DNA from: a bacterium
GTDB lineage: Archaea > Nanobdellota > Nanobdellia > SCGC-AAA011-G17 > GW2011-AR17
Assembly (NCBI GenBank): GCA_030697685.1
Contig: JAUYPF010000008.1
Location: 1 to 41,746 of the forward strand
Direction: 5' to 3'
DNA length: 41,746 nt
This document shows positions 17,940-26,827 of the stretch, piece by piece; within the stretch, counting starts at the first letter, position 1, and each line of letters begins with the position of its first letter. A program made the position numbers and the translations under genes. The notes under the pieces were generated by a model that was not told where the DNA came from, searched no databases, and worked only from the letters and a program-made list of their open reading frames with translations.

Positions 17940-19318
17940 ATTTCTACACCTTTTTTATTATAGATTTTTTTAAAATCTTTTGTATATTCAAGGATAAAGA
18001 GAAGTCCTTCAGTATCATACTCCCAAATCTCTTCTTTCATTGCAGAATCGATCCATACATAAGATATATCATACTTTTCAAAAATGGCACGTGTTGTTTT
18101 TATATCTCTGGAATAATAAAGTGTTTGGCTATCCTCAAAACGTTCTTGTGCATCTGAAACAAACAAATAATTCTCATCAAGAACGGTACTATGCCCAGCA
18201 GCAGAAATCCAAATCCCCCTTGTATAATCTGTAAAAACTACTTCTTCTTTTTGTTCTGCAAGAAAAGCAAGCCCTTCAAGAACAGCATCATCTGGAGAGG
18301 ATTCTACCAAAGAATCTATTTGTGAGATACCAGAAAATACCAAGCCTGAAAGAAGAACAAGAATAACAAAATTTCTATATTGAAAATTATTCCACTCTAT
18401 TTGTAAAAGATATATAAATCCTTTTGTGGCAAGAAAAATAAAAAAGAGAGACAAAAAAAGAAGACTTTCTGGTCTAAAAATTGAAAAGATAAACAAAAAG
18501 AGAACACTAAAAAATAAAAATAAATTGGAATATTTCCTTTCCCAAGAAACAGCAACACCAACCATTGCTAGTAGACTAATAAAAATTCCTAGTCCATAAG
18601 AACTTCCTAAGTCAAAGAATATTTTTTGAAGAAATAAGAATTGCCCACTAGAATCAAAATTTAATGCTTGAGGAATTCCTGTATTATAAAGAATATATCC
18701 ATAATAAAATCCTGAGACAATAAAAGTACTGATAAGACTTATTAAGAATAATTTTCTCCGTTCTTTTTTCCAAAAGAAACTGTAAAAGAAAAAAATGAAA
18801 AGAATTGCACAGGCAAGAACAATATTAAAAAGTGGAATGAGTATAACAATAGGAACACTAAGCCATTTTCTTTTCTTTTGAATGAAAAAATAAAACGCAG
18901 CAAGCGATAAAAAGAATGCTATGAAGAGGCTATTTGTAAAACTAAAAGTATAGATAAAACCTGGTGAAAGCAAAAGGAAAAATAAAGAGAGATGTACAAA
19001 AATAGGATCATCATGAAACGAAGAAATTATTTTTCCAAAAAGAACAAAACTAAGTATTCCTAAAAGAAAAGGAAGGATTTGAATAAGAATTCCTGGTGCA
19101 ACACTAAGAACAAGAGCTGTGCCCCATTCATATGCTGCAAATTGTCCTCCAGCACTTAAAGGATCATACCATGAAGGATCTTGTGCAAGTCTATAATAAA
19201 GAAGTGATTCGCTTCCAATCCAAGGCCCTTTCAAAAGAGGTACAACTAAAAGAATCACACAACAAAGTGCGAAAAGTATATACTTAACATACCACTTGGT
19301 AAATAATTCCAAACTCAT
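17921..19318 (-). CDS. GT-C fold membrane protein, glycosyltransferase-like
   Basis: Multi-TM, loop PWIGSESLLYYRLAQDPSWYDPLSAGG; start refined from 19363 to ATG 19318. Confidence 0.6.
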   Translation of the reverse strand: MSLELFTKWYVKYILFALCCVILLVVPLLKGPWIGSESLLYYRLAQDPSWYDPLSAGGQFAAYEWGTALVLSVAPGILIQILPFLLGILSFVLFGKIISSFHDDPIFVHLSLFFLLLSPGFIYTFSFTNSLFIAFFLSLAAFYFFIQKKRKWLSVPIVILIPLFNIVLACAILFIFFFYSFFWKKERRKLFLISLISTFIVSGFYYGYILYNTGIPQALNFDSSGQFLFLQKIFFDLGSSYGLGIFISLLAMVGVAVSWERKYSNLFLFFSVLFLFIFSIFRPESLLFLSLFFIFLATKGFIYLLQIEWNNFQYRNFVILVLLSGLVFSGISQIDSLVESSPDDAVLEGLAFLAEQKEEVVFTDYTRGIWISAAGHSTVLDENYLFVSDAQERFEDSQTLYYSRDIKTTRAIFEKYDISYVWIDSAMKEEIWEYDTEGLLFILEYTKDFKKIYNKKGVEIWRVGL

Positions 19319-20750
19319 TTTTGTATACTTCCTTAAAGCAATTTTCATCACTTGTATAAGCAAGAGATTTTACATCATATAATTCTTGTGTTTTTTTTGA
19401 AAAATAAATATAATCTACACTATATTTGTCCATGGCTTTTTTTGCCTTTATTAATGATTCGGTTGTATAGATAATTTCTACATCTGTAATTCTATTTTCA
19501 GCATGAAAAAACTGTGTATCCCAGACATTTGTTCTATCTGCAAGATTGATAATAAGATTTCCTTCATAGGCATTCCCAAGAATAACACTAGATCGAGGAG
19601 TATTAAATTTCAACCATTGCATCGCCTCTATTTCTTCTTTTTGAATACCTGTATCAATAAGATTCGTAGCTACACCAACAGAAGGGATAACTAAACTCAC
19701 AACAGTAAGAAGAATAAAAGAGCTCAAGACAATTTTTTCTAATCGTGCAAGTTTTGTTAATCTAAAATATTGGATAAATTTATCCATGCTAATTCCTGCA
19801 GTGATGCAAAGAATAACTGCCATAAAAAGAATTCCTTCCTGGAATGGAATAAGTCGTAAGAGAAGTAAAGTAAAATCTGCGATAAGAATTGCACGAAAAA
19901 GTGTAATAGTCCTATTTTTCTCTTTGTAAATAATAAGACCGATAACACCCAAAATAAGGGGAATAAAACCAATATAGTTAATCGTTTCGAGAATATTAAA
20001 ATTTTGAAAGATTTGTCCATATAATTCTAAAGGGAGATTTTGCCAGATTGCAGCAAGTCCTTGTTTAAGATAAAGAGATTTGTAAAGAATAAGATTCACA
20101 AGAAGAAAAAAAACAATAAATAGGCCTATACTTTCTTTTTCCTCTTTTTTGAGGCTCAAAGATTCTGCATACATGAGAAGTGCAAAAATAAAAAGAGTAA
20201 AAATCATCAAGAGATTTAAAGGGTCTAATAAAATAAGAATGACTGACAAATAAAGAAACCATTTTTGTTTTTCTTTTATTTCTAAGAAAAAATAAAGGCC
20301 AAGAAGAAGCAATGGAATAAAAAGACTCAATACAGAAATTTGATTGAGTGTTGTTTCAATATAAATGGGAATAAATGCTGCAAGCAATGCACCAAATAAT
20401 GCTGCAAAATCATTTTTTGTAATATCCTTGATAAAATAATAAATGATGATAACAATACTACTTGCAAGAAGAGCAGGAAGGATTTTATAGACAATAACAT
20501 CAGTGAAAAGAAGATCAAAAATACTGAGAAAATAATGAAAGATATGTGTATTAAGAATAATGTTACCTCCATAGCTTTGAGGATCATAAATGAGTGGAAG
20601 AAAATTTTCTAGGATATACTTACTATGTCGAAGATTAAAATATGCTTCATCACTGCTAAAAAAAGGAACACGAAATAAAAATATAAGACGAAAACCAAAA
20701 GCTAATAAAAAAATAAGAAACAGAATAATTTTATCTTTTTTAATTTCCAT
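19284..20750 (-). CDS. GT-C fold membrane glycosyltransferase-like (GT39/STT3-like)
   Basis: FRVPFFSSDEAYFNLRHSKYILENFLPLIYDPQSYGGN early loop plus multiple TMs; start refined to ATG 20750 (MEIKKDKIILF), adjacent to the ScpB stop. Confidence 0.6.
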   Translation of the reverse strand: MEIKKDKIILFLIFLLAFGFRLIFLFRVPFFSSDEAYFNLRHSKYILENFLPLIYDPQSYGGNIILNTHIFHYFLSIFDLLFTDVIVYKILPALLASSIVIIIYYFIKDITKNDFAALFGALLAAFIPIYIETTLNQISVLSLFIPLLLLGLYFFLEIKEKQKWFLYLSVILILLDPLNLLMIFTLFIFALLMYAESLSLKKEEKESIGLFIVFFLLVNLILYKSLYLKQGLAAIWQNLPLELYGQIFQNFNILETINYIGFIPLILGVIGLIIYKEKNRTITLFRAILIADFTLLLLRLIPFQEGILFMAVILCITAGISMDKFIQYFRLTKLARLEKIVLSSFILLTVVSLVIPSVGVATNLIDTGIQKEEIEAMQWLKFNTPRSSVILGNAYEGNLIINLADRTNVWDTQFFHAENRITDVEIIYTTESLIKAKKAMDKYSVDYIYFSKKTQELYDVKSLAYTSDENCFKEVYKNEFGIIYQVVC

Positions 20751-20751
20751 C

Positions 20752-21477
20752 TTAACACTTAGATCCGAAATCATCTGCATCAAGGCTTAAGATAACTTCT
20801 TTAGGCATTATTTCTATCTCTAAATGTTTATTGAGAGCAACAGCAATTTCTTGACTCTCAATTTTTTTCTTTTTCTTTTCTTTGATTATAGGAATAGGAT
20901 ATTCTTTCTTTTCTTCTTCTCTTTGTAGAATCTTTTCTTCATTTGAGATTTTATCTTGAACATCTTCACTAAGTTTTTCTTGTTTTTCCATAGTTTCTTC
21001 TAATCTTTTTTGTAAAGCCTCTTGTACAACATCAAAATATTCAAAGAATTTTGGAGCAAGTTTTAATGTTCTTGTTCTTCCAGATTTTTCAGAAACAATA
21101 AATTCCATATCTTTCAGTGAGTGAATATGATCATATGCAGTGTTTCCTCGCATTTTAATTATTTCTGCTTGTTTTACTGGTTGTTTATACGCAATAAGTG
21201 CAAGAGTAGCCTGTGTCGGTGCATCTAGTTCTGCTGCAGAAAGTAATTTCATAGAAAGATAATTATACTGTTTTTGAATATTCAAACGATATTTACCTTC
21301 TTCTTCAATGATTTCAAGACTTCCAACACGTGTTTCATAATCTTTTCGTAACGCTTTCATAGCCTCTTTAATAGTTCCAATGCTTCCAATATTACAAAAC
21401 TGTGCAATTTCTTCAATGCTCATAGCCCGTGCTGTAATAAAGAGCACTGCTTCTATCTTGTTCTTGAGATCTTGCAT
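20752..21477 (-). CDS. scpB: Segregation and condensation protein B (ScpB)
   Basis: LKNKIEAVLFITARAMSIEEIAQFC...SAAELDAPTQATLALIAYKQPVKQAEIIKMRGNTAYDHIHSLKDMEFI. Confidence 0.88.
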   Translation of the reverse strand: MQDLKNKIEAVLFITARAMSIEEIAQFCNIGSIGTIKEAMKALRKDYETRVGSLEIIEEEGKYRLNIQKQYNYLSMKLLSAAELDAPTQATLALIAYKQPVKQAEIIKMRGNTAYDHIHSLKDMEFIVSEKSGRTRTLKLAPKFFEYFDVVQEALQKRLEETMEKQEKLSEDVQDKISNEEKILQREEEKKEYPIPIIKEKKKKKIESQEIAVALNKHLEIEIMPKEVILSLDADDFGSKC

Positions 21478-21585
21478 ATTCCCTTTAATATATAGAGATT
21501 TAAAAAGTTTCTGTTAAAATTAGTATTACTTGGGAGTAAATCATTAATAAAAAAGTTTATATAATCTTATTTAATTACCAAAAAT

Positions 21586-22263
21586 ATGAGCTACAGATTA
21601 AAATACCTTAATACAAAGCCTTTTTTACAGGATTTAGAAGAATCTAAAGTTCCTTGGAGTTTTGTAGATATTTGTATGGCAAGGACATTTTATCCTAATT
21701 TTAAGAATATTTCTTTAGATACAAGCACTCTTGTTCTTTTTGGGAAAGGAGGAAAATGTAAAATAACAAATAACTTTCCTTGGAGACAAATAAAACCAGA
21801 ATATCTAGGAAATTCTGAGCTTGGAGAAAAGTCTGTAATTGAAATCCTCCCAGATGAGTATGATAGTATTGATGCAAAAGAATTACAAATAGTTTATTTA
21901 CAGGATACTATGATAAAGAAATTTGTTATACCTGCATCACAATATACAAAAGGAGGAATCTATAAAGAAAAAGAACTTTTAGATATGGGAGCAAGTCGTT
22001 TAGGAGAAAAACTGAAAACTAAAGAAAGGAGAACGCATCATATTTGGCAAGCTCTTTTCAATAATAATCCAAATTCATTAGAGAAATTTATAAAATTTGT
22101 AGATTCTAATAAAGGAGAGGAAGATTCTATGCCTATATATCTGGAGAATGCAGGAAAATATATGGCAGTGCCTTGGGAGACTGGCAGTCTAGAAAGACAT
22201 TATTGTGCAATAGGAAATGCAGGCTTTGATCTTAAGAAATCTTTTCTTTTAGATATTATTTAA
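21586..22263 (+). CDS. Hypothetical protein
   Basis: 225 aa ORF with TATA-like gtttatataatc about 26 nt upstream; no recognised domain. Confidence 0.55.
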   Translation: MSYRLKYLNTKPFLQDLEESKVPWSFVDICMARTFYPNFKNISLDTSTLVLFGKGGKCKITNNFPWRQIKPEYLGNSELGEKSVIEILPDEYDSIDAKELQIVYLQDTMIKKFVIPASQYTKGGIYKEKELLDMGASRLGEKLKTKERRTHHIWQALFNNNPNSLEKFIKFVDSNKGEEDSMPIYLENAGKYMAVPWETGSLERHYCAIGNAGFDLKKSFLLDII

Positions 22264-22269
22264 AAATAA

Positions 22270-23760
22270 TTAGCCCAAGGAAAATCGTAAAATTGCAGCA
22301 ACCTTTCCCAAATCTCTTAATTGTTCTCCTTCGCTTGTATCTGTGCTTATCATAATAAATTCAGCACCAGAAGCTTCAGCTTTTTGTTCATATTCCTCAG
22401 CTTTATCATCCTCTAATTTTTCAGAAACAAGTAATTTATCAACAGCCCCCATTTTCAATGCTTTTTCTACTTCGTTCGTCCCATAAGCAACTTTATTTGG
22501 TTCTGTTGCAAGGAGTTTAAAAAATTTATTCATAATTTCTCGTTCCTCAGTAATTGCTTCTTTTGCAAGAACATCCTTACTTTTTTCAACAAGTTCTCTC
22601 AAACCAAATTCTCCAGTGTAACTTAAATCCTGAATGCTAATAACTTTTCTTTTCAGTTGTTCATTGAGAAATCCCTCAGTTAAAAAACTATTTTTTGTCA
22701 TACCTGGCCCACCAACAAGAATTCCTTTCAGTTCTTTAATCTCCAAAAATGCTTTATTTGCAGCTTCACTAATTCTATTAAAAAATTCTTTCGTAGCTTC
22801 TTCTCGAATTCGTGCAAATCTTTGTGCAGAGTTATGTACAACAATTCCTCCAGCAACAAAGTTTTCTTGTGCGACTTTAATATCAATAAGAGAAATATTT
22901 TTTTCTTCCACAATAATCTTTTTAATGCATGTGCCTTGTCCTTCTTCATTTAAAAGATTCATTCCAACTTCTAATTCTTCTGCCGCTTTTTCAGTCCCAT
23001 CTTCTAAAAAGAAAACATGATCTGCGGAAGAAACAACCATTTCTTCACCGGCAGTAATTTTGTATACTTTATCTTTTGTCACTTCCCATTTATCAAGCAC
23101 TTCTGAGGAATGAAATTCTTTTGTAGCAAAATCATAACTCATAACCATGTCTCCTTTTTCTAATTCCTCAAGAGAGATCCATTGCCCATCATCAAGAAGT
23201 ACAGCTGTTTCTGGATCAAGGCATTGTCCTCCAGCTCTCGTTTTTCCAGGAACAGCAGAAGTCATATCTGTCAATTCCTGAATTTGTGTTCCCTTAAGTA
23301 ATCCAATATTTGCTTCTCTTTTATCTAAAACAATAAGTCCAAATGTTTCTTTGATATCAGCCATATCTCTAATAATATCCAGGACAAAAGTTTGATCGCA
23401 CCGATATAATCGCATTCGCAAAGGCAAAGGAGGTTCTATACTAAAAACTTGAATATCAGATTTTCCTTCTTTATCAGAAATATTTCCAGAAAAAATTGCC
23501 AATCCAGTCTCGGGAGTTTTTTTAAATAATCGTAAATGCCTAATCATTCTTTCTAAAGAATCAATGACATGCTGCTGTGTGGTTTTATCCTTAATATTTG
23601 AAGCAGTTCCTTGTTCCTGTTGAAGATGCTGAATAATCTTAATCATTTCATAGCCTGCAGGAATATATACAGAAACAAGTTCAGTATGCCTTCCACGAAT
23701 CTTTTCTAAGCTACGAATAAATCGTTTCAGTTTCTGTTTTTCTTTTGTATTTATTGCCAT
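22270..23760 (-). CDS. prf1: Archaeal peptide chain release factor 1 (aRF1), intein-containing
   Basis: N-domain TASNIKD, YRCDQTF, GKTRAGGQ and post-intein SAQRFARIREEATKEFFNRI; about 365 aa after removal of intein. Confidence 0.93.
   Translation of the reverse strand: MAINTKEKQKLKRFIRSLEKIRGRHTELVSVYIPAGYEMIKIIQHLQQEQGTASNIKDKTTQQHVIDSLERMIRHLRLFKKTPETGLAIFSGNISDKEGKSDIQVFSIEPPLPLRMRLYRCDQTFVLDIIRDMADIKETFGLIVLDKREANIGLLKGTQIQELTDMTSAVPGKTRAGGQCLDPETAVLLDDGQWISLEELEKGDMVMSYDFATKEFHSSEVLDKWEVTKDKVYKITAGEEMVVSSADHVFFLEDGTEKAAEELEVGMNLLNEEGQGTCIKKIIVEEKNISLIDIKVAQENFVAGGIVVHNSAQRFARIREEATKEFFNRISEAANKAFLEIKELKGILVGGPGMTKNSFLTEGFLNEQLKRKVISIQDLSYTGEFGLRELVEKSKDVLAKEAITEEREIMNKFFKLLATEPNKVAYGTNEVEKALKMGAVDKLLVSEKLEDDKAEEYEQKAEASGAEFIMISTDTSEGEQLRDLGKVAAILRFSLG
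22831..23223 (-). other. Mini-intein (about 131 aa) inserted directly after GGQ of aRF1
   Basis: Starts Cys (CLDPETAVLLDDGQWISLEEL, block A), block B ITAGEEMVVSSADHVFFL, block F/G SLIDIKVAQENFVAGGIVVHN followed by Ser; flanks GGQ / SAQRFAR; no LAGLIDADG insertion. Confidence 0.93.
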
Positions 23761-23804
23761 AAGAGTAGTATTTCCTAAAATAATGATGCTATTTAAGTTT
23801 ACCG

Positions 23805-26204
23805 CTATAACCTAATTTCTAATTTTTTTCCAAAACTAATCTTCTCAGCTTTTGTAACAGCCTTTAAATCCTCAATAAATATTTCTACATCTTCTTTTTT
23901 GAAAGGAATGATGAGTTCTTTTACTGGTTCTTTTAGAGAAAGATTTTTCCCAGATTTTGCTTTTCGTACTTCAGAAATAATCTTGACAAGCTCATCCCCT
24001 AATGTTTCCAATTTTGTATCAACAAGATGAGAATCATAACTAGGCCAAGCACTTACATGAATAGATTTTTGTTTTTCTATCTGTGCGTAATGCGCATGAT
24101 AAATCTCTTCAGTAATATATGGCATAATAGGTGCAAAGAGTTTCAATATCGTGAGGAACGTTTCATAAAGTGCATACTGTCCAGACTGCCGAGCTTCTTT
24201 TCCTCTTTGATCTGAATTATACAATCGATCCTTCACAACTTCAAGATAAATATCACAGAAGGAAATCCAAAAGAACTTTTCAGTTTCTGCTTTAACCCGT
24301 GAATATTCATATTTCTCAAAATTATCTGTGCAGTCTTTCACAATAAAATTTAATTTAGAAAGAACCCACTGATCAAAACCTTCTAGTTTTTTTGGTTTTT
24401 CCTTGTAATTGTAATCTTCAAGATGGCTAAAGCTAAACTTTGCTGCATTCCAGAGTTTGGTAACAGTTTTTTGTCCTGTCAAGAGATCTTTTTCTAAATA
24501 ACGAAGATCGTCTCCAAGTTTTGATCCAGCAGCCCAGAATCGTAATGCATCTGCAGGATATTTTGCTAAAACCTCTCTAGGTTCAACAGTATTCCCCTTT
24601 GACTTATGCATTGCTTCTCCTTTTGGATCAAGAACATGCCCAGAAACAACAACGTCTTTCCATGGTATTTCATTTTGATGATATATACCTTTCACAATAG
24701 TATAGAAGGCCCAAGTCCGGATAATGTCATGAGCCTGTGGCCTCAGAGAACAAGGATACATTTTCATAGAAGTATCATGTCCCTTATCTTCGACCCAATT
24801 CAAAATAATTTGTGGACTAACACTAGATGTAGCCCAAGTATCCATAACATCTTTTTCACCTTCAAATGAATGAGAACCACAAGAACATTTTTTCTTAGGT
24901 TTGTCTGTAAGCGGATCAACAGGAAGATCTTTTTCATCAGCAACAAAGATTTTCTTACATGCAGTGCATTTCCATACTGGAAATGGAACACCAAAATGCC
25001 TTTGACGAGAAATACACCAGTCCCAACCTAAGCCTTCAACCCAATGTTCATATCGTGTCCTCATAAATTCTGGATACCAATGAATTTTTTTTCCAGCATC
25101 TAAAAATTTCTTTTTATTTTCAAGAATTTTTATAAACCACTGTGTAGAGCTAAGAAACTCAATCTCAGTACCACATCGTTCATGCACATTTACAGTATGC
25201 TTAATATTTTTCTTAGAAATGAGGAGCTTTTCTTTTTCTAAATCATGGAGAATTTCTTTTCTTGCTTCTTTTATTGTAAGCCCAGCATACTTTCCAGCAA
25301 GTGTGTTGAGCTTTCCATCTGGTGTAAAAATAATCCTTGGCTCAAGTTTTCTTTTATGTATAGCTTCGACATCATACTTGTCCCCATAAGAACAAATCAT
25401 GAGAATACCTGTACCTTTTTCAGGATTTGCTGATGGATCTGCAAAGAGAGAAACTTTATGATGAAACAAAGGGACTATAACCTGTTTTCCAACAAGTTTT
25501 GTATATCTCTTATCATCAGGATGCACATATACGCAGACAACTGCAGCTAAAAGTTCTGGTCTAGTTGTTGCAATAATAATTTTTTCCCCTTTTTCTAAAG
25601 AAAATGTAACTTCATTAAAACTAGAGTCAAATTCTTTATCTTCTAATTCTGCCTGTGCAATTGCAGTTTGACATTGTACACACCACATACTTGGAGCTGT
25701 ATGTTGATAAACAAGATTTTTTTTATACAAATCTAAGAAGGATTTTTGTGATGTTTTAATACAATGGTGATTAATAGTAGAGTAAGCTTCAGAAAAATCA
25801 CAGCTCATTCCAATAATTTTCCAATCCTGAATAAAATCTGGTTTAATTTCTTCAATAGTTTTTTCACAGAGTTCAACAAAACTATGCCTTGTCATTTTGG
25901 TAGACTTAACATTTTTTAATTTTTCAACAAGTCGTTCAGTAGGCAAACCATTATCATCTGTTCCGAAGGGATAGAAAACATTTTCTCCTTTCATTCTATG
26001 GTATCGAGCAATAAAATCTTGTTGACTATACGAGAAAGCATGTCCTATATGCATCTTTCCAGAAACAGTTGGTGGAGGGGTATCTATGGAATAAATCTTT
26101 TTCTTAGATTTAGGATCAAAACTATAAATTTTCTCCTTATCCCAATATAATCTCCATTTCTTTTCAGCTTCACTATAGGTATATTCTTGAGACGCTTCTA
26201 TCAT
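23805..26204 (-). CDS. valS: Valyl-tRNA synthetase
   Basis: PPPTVSGKMHIGHAFSYSQQDFIARYHRMKG, ATTRPELLAAVV, GWDWCISRQRHFGVPFPVW, AMHKSKGN; start refined from 26210 to ATG 26204 with TTTTAAA about 26 nt upstream. Confidence 0.93.
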   Translation of the reverse strand: MIEASQEYTYSEAEKKWRLYWDKEKIYSFDPKSKKKIYSIDTPPPTVSGKMHIGHAFSYSQQDFIARYHRMKGENVFYPFGTDDNGLPTERLVEKLKNVKSTKMTRHSFVELCEKTIEEIKPDFIQDWKIIGMSCDFSEAYSTINHHCIKTSQKSFLDLYKKNLVYQHTAPSMWCVQCQTAIAQAELEDKEFDSSFNEVTFSLEKGEKIIIATTRPELLAAVVCVYVHPDDKRYTKLVGKQVIVPLFHHKVSLFADPSANPEKGTGILMICSYGDKYDVEAIHKRKLEPRIIFTPDGKLNTLAGKYAGLTIKEARKEILHDLEKEKLLISKKNIKHTVNVHERCGTEIEFLSSTQWFIKILENKKKFLDAGKKIHWYPEFMRTRYEHWVEGLGWDWCISRQRHFGVPFPVWKCTACKKIFVADEKDLPVDPLTDKPKKKCSCGSHSFEGEKDVMDTWATSSVSPQIILNWVEDKGHDTSMKMYPCSLRPQAHDIIRTWAFYTIVKGIYHQNEIPWKDVVVSGHVLDPKGEAMHKSKGNTVEPREVLAKYPADALRFWAAGSKLGDDLRYLEKDLLTGQKTVTKLWNAAKFSFSHLEDYNYKEKPKKLEGFDQWVLSKLNFIVKDCTDNFEKYEYSRVKAETEKFFWISFCDIYLEVVKDRLYNSDQRGKEARQSGQYALYETFLTILKLFAPIMPYITEEIYHAHYAQIEKQKSIHVSAWPSYDSHLVDTKLETLGDELVKIISEVRKAKSGKNLSLKEPVKELIIPFKKEDVEIFIEDLKAVTKAEKISFGKKLEIRL

Positions 26205-26286
26205 TACCAATCATGAATGAGGAGTGCTTTAAAAGCCTTTTTGTCCTAGCAAAGCTTATATATCTCCATAAAAAAAGGAGAAAAAT

Positions 26287-26787
26287 ATGGGCCTCAAAGC
26301 AATATTGACAAGCTTAGAAAGAGAAGGAATAACTGATATAGATTTATCAATGGGAGAAGAAAGCATTGCAAAAAGTTATCAAGTAACATTCCAGTTCTCT
26401 TTTGAAAAAGGCACTCTACACGATCCTATTAGCATTCCTCAAAATATTTCTTATCAAATAACTGAGCATGAAAGAATTCCTTATAGAAAGATTTGGGAAA
26501 ATATTTCAAAAATATGCCCTCCTCATCCATTAATATATCTTGGTCCAAATTTAACAGAGGATTATACTAAAAATATCCCCAATGCTTTACACCTAATAAG
26601 TGGCTGGCTTCTCAAAAGAAGAAAATTAGAATCTATAATAAAAGAAAGAAAACTAAATATACAAATAAATAAAATAGGAGAATATTCTTATAATCCAGAG
26701 CTTTTAGATCTCATAGAAAATATTTCTGTAGAATGCTATCCTGAGTTGTATAGGTCATATATTACAAAAGATGCAGAAGTATTCTAA
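26287..26787 (+). CDS. Hypothetical protein
   Basis: 166 aa ORF; TATA-like gcttatatatct and aaaggag before ATG. Confidence 0.55.
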   Translation: MGLKAILTSLEREGITDIDLSMGEESIAKSYQVTFQFSFEKGTLHDPISIPQNISYQITEHERIPYRKIWENISKICPPHPLIYLGPNLTEDYTKNIPNALHLISGWLLKRRKLESIIKERKLNIQINKIGEYSYNPELLDLIENISVECYPELYRSYITKDAEVF

Positions 26788-26827
26788 AGAGATAGATTTA
26801 ATAAGGATATGAACCTCCAAAAATAAA

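Noticed and set aside
22634-23020. Plus-strand 128-aa ORF antisense to aRF1/intein
   Set aside because: Shadow ORF of a strongly supported minus-strand gene; no recognisable domain.
22270-23760. Stop-codon reassignment suggested by NIKD in aRF1
   Set aside because: TAA, TAG and TGA all terminate plausible genes in this window, so standard decoding is the simpler reading.
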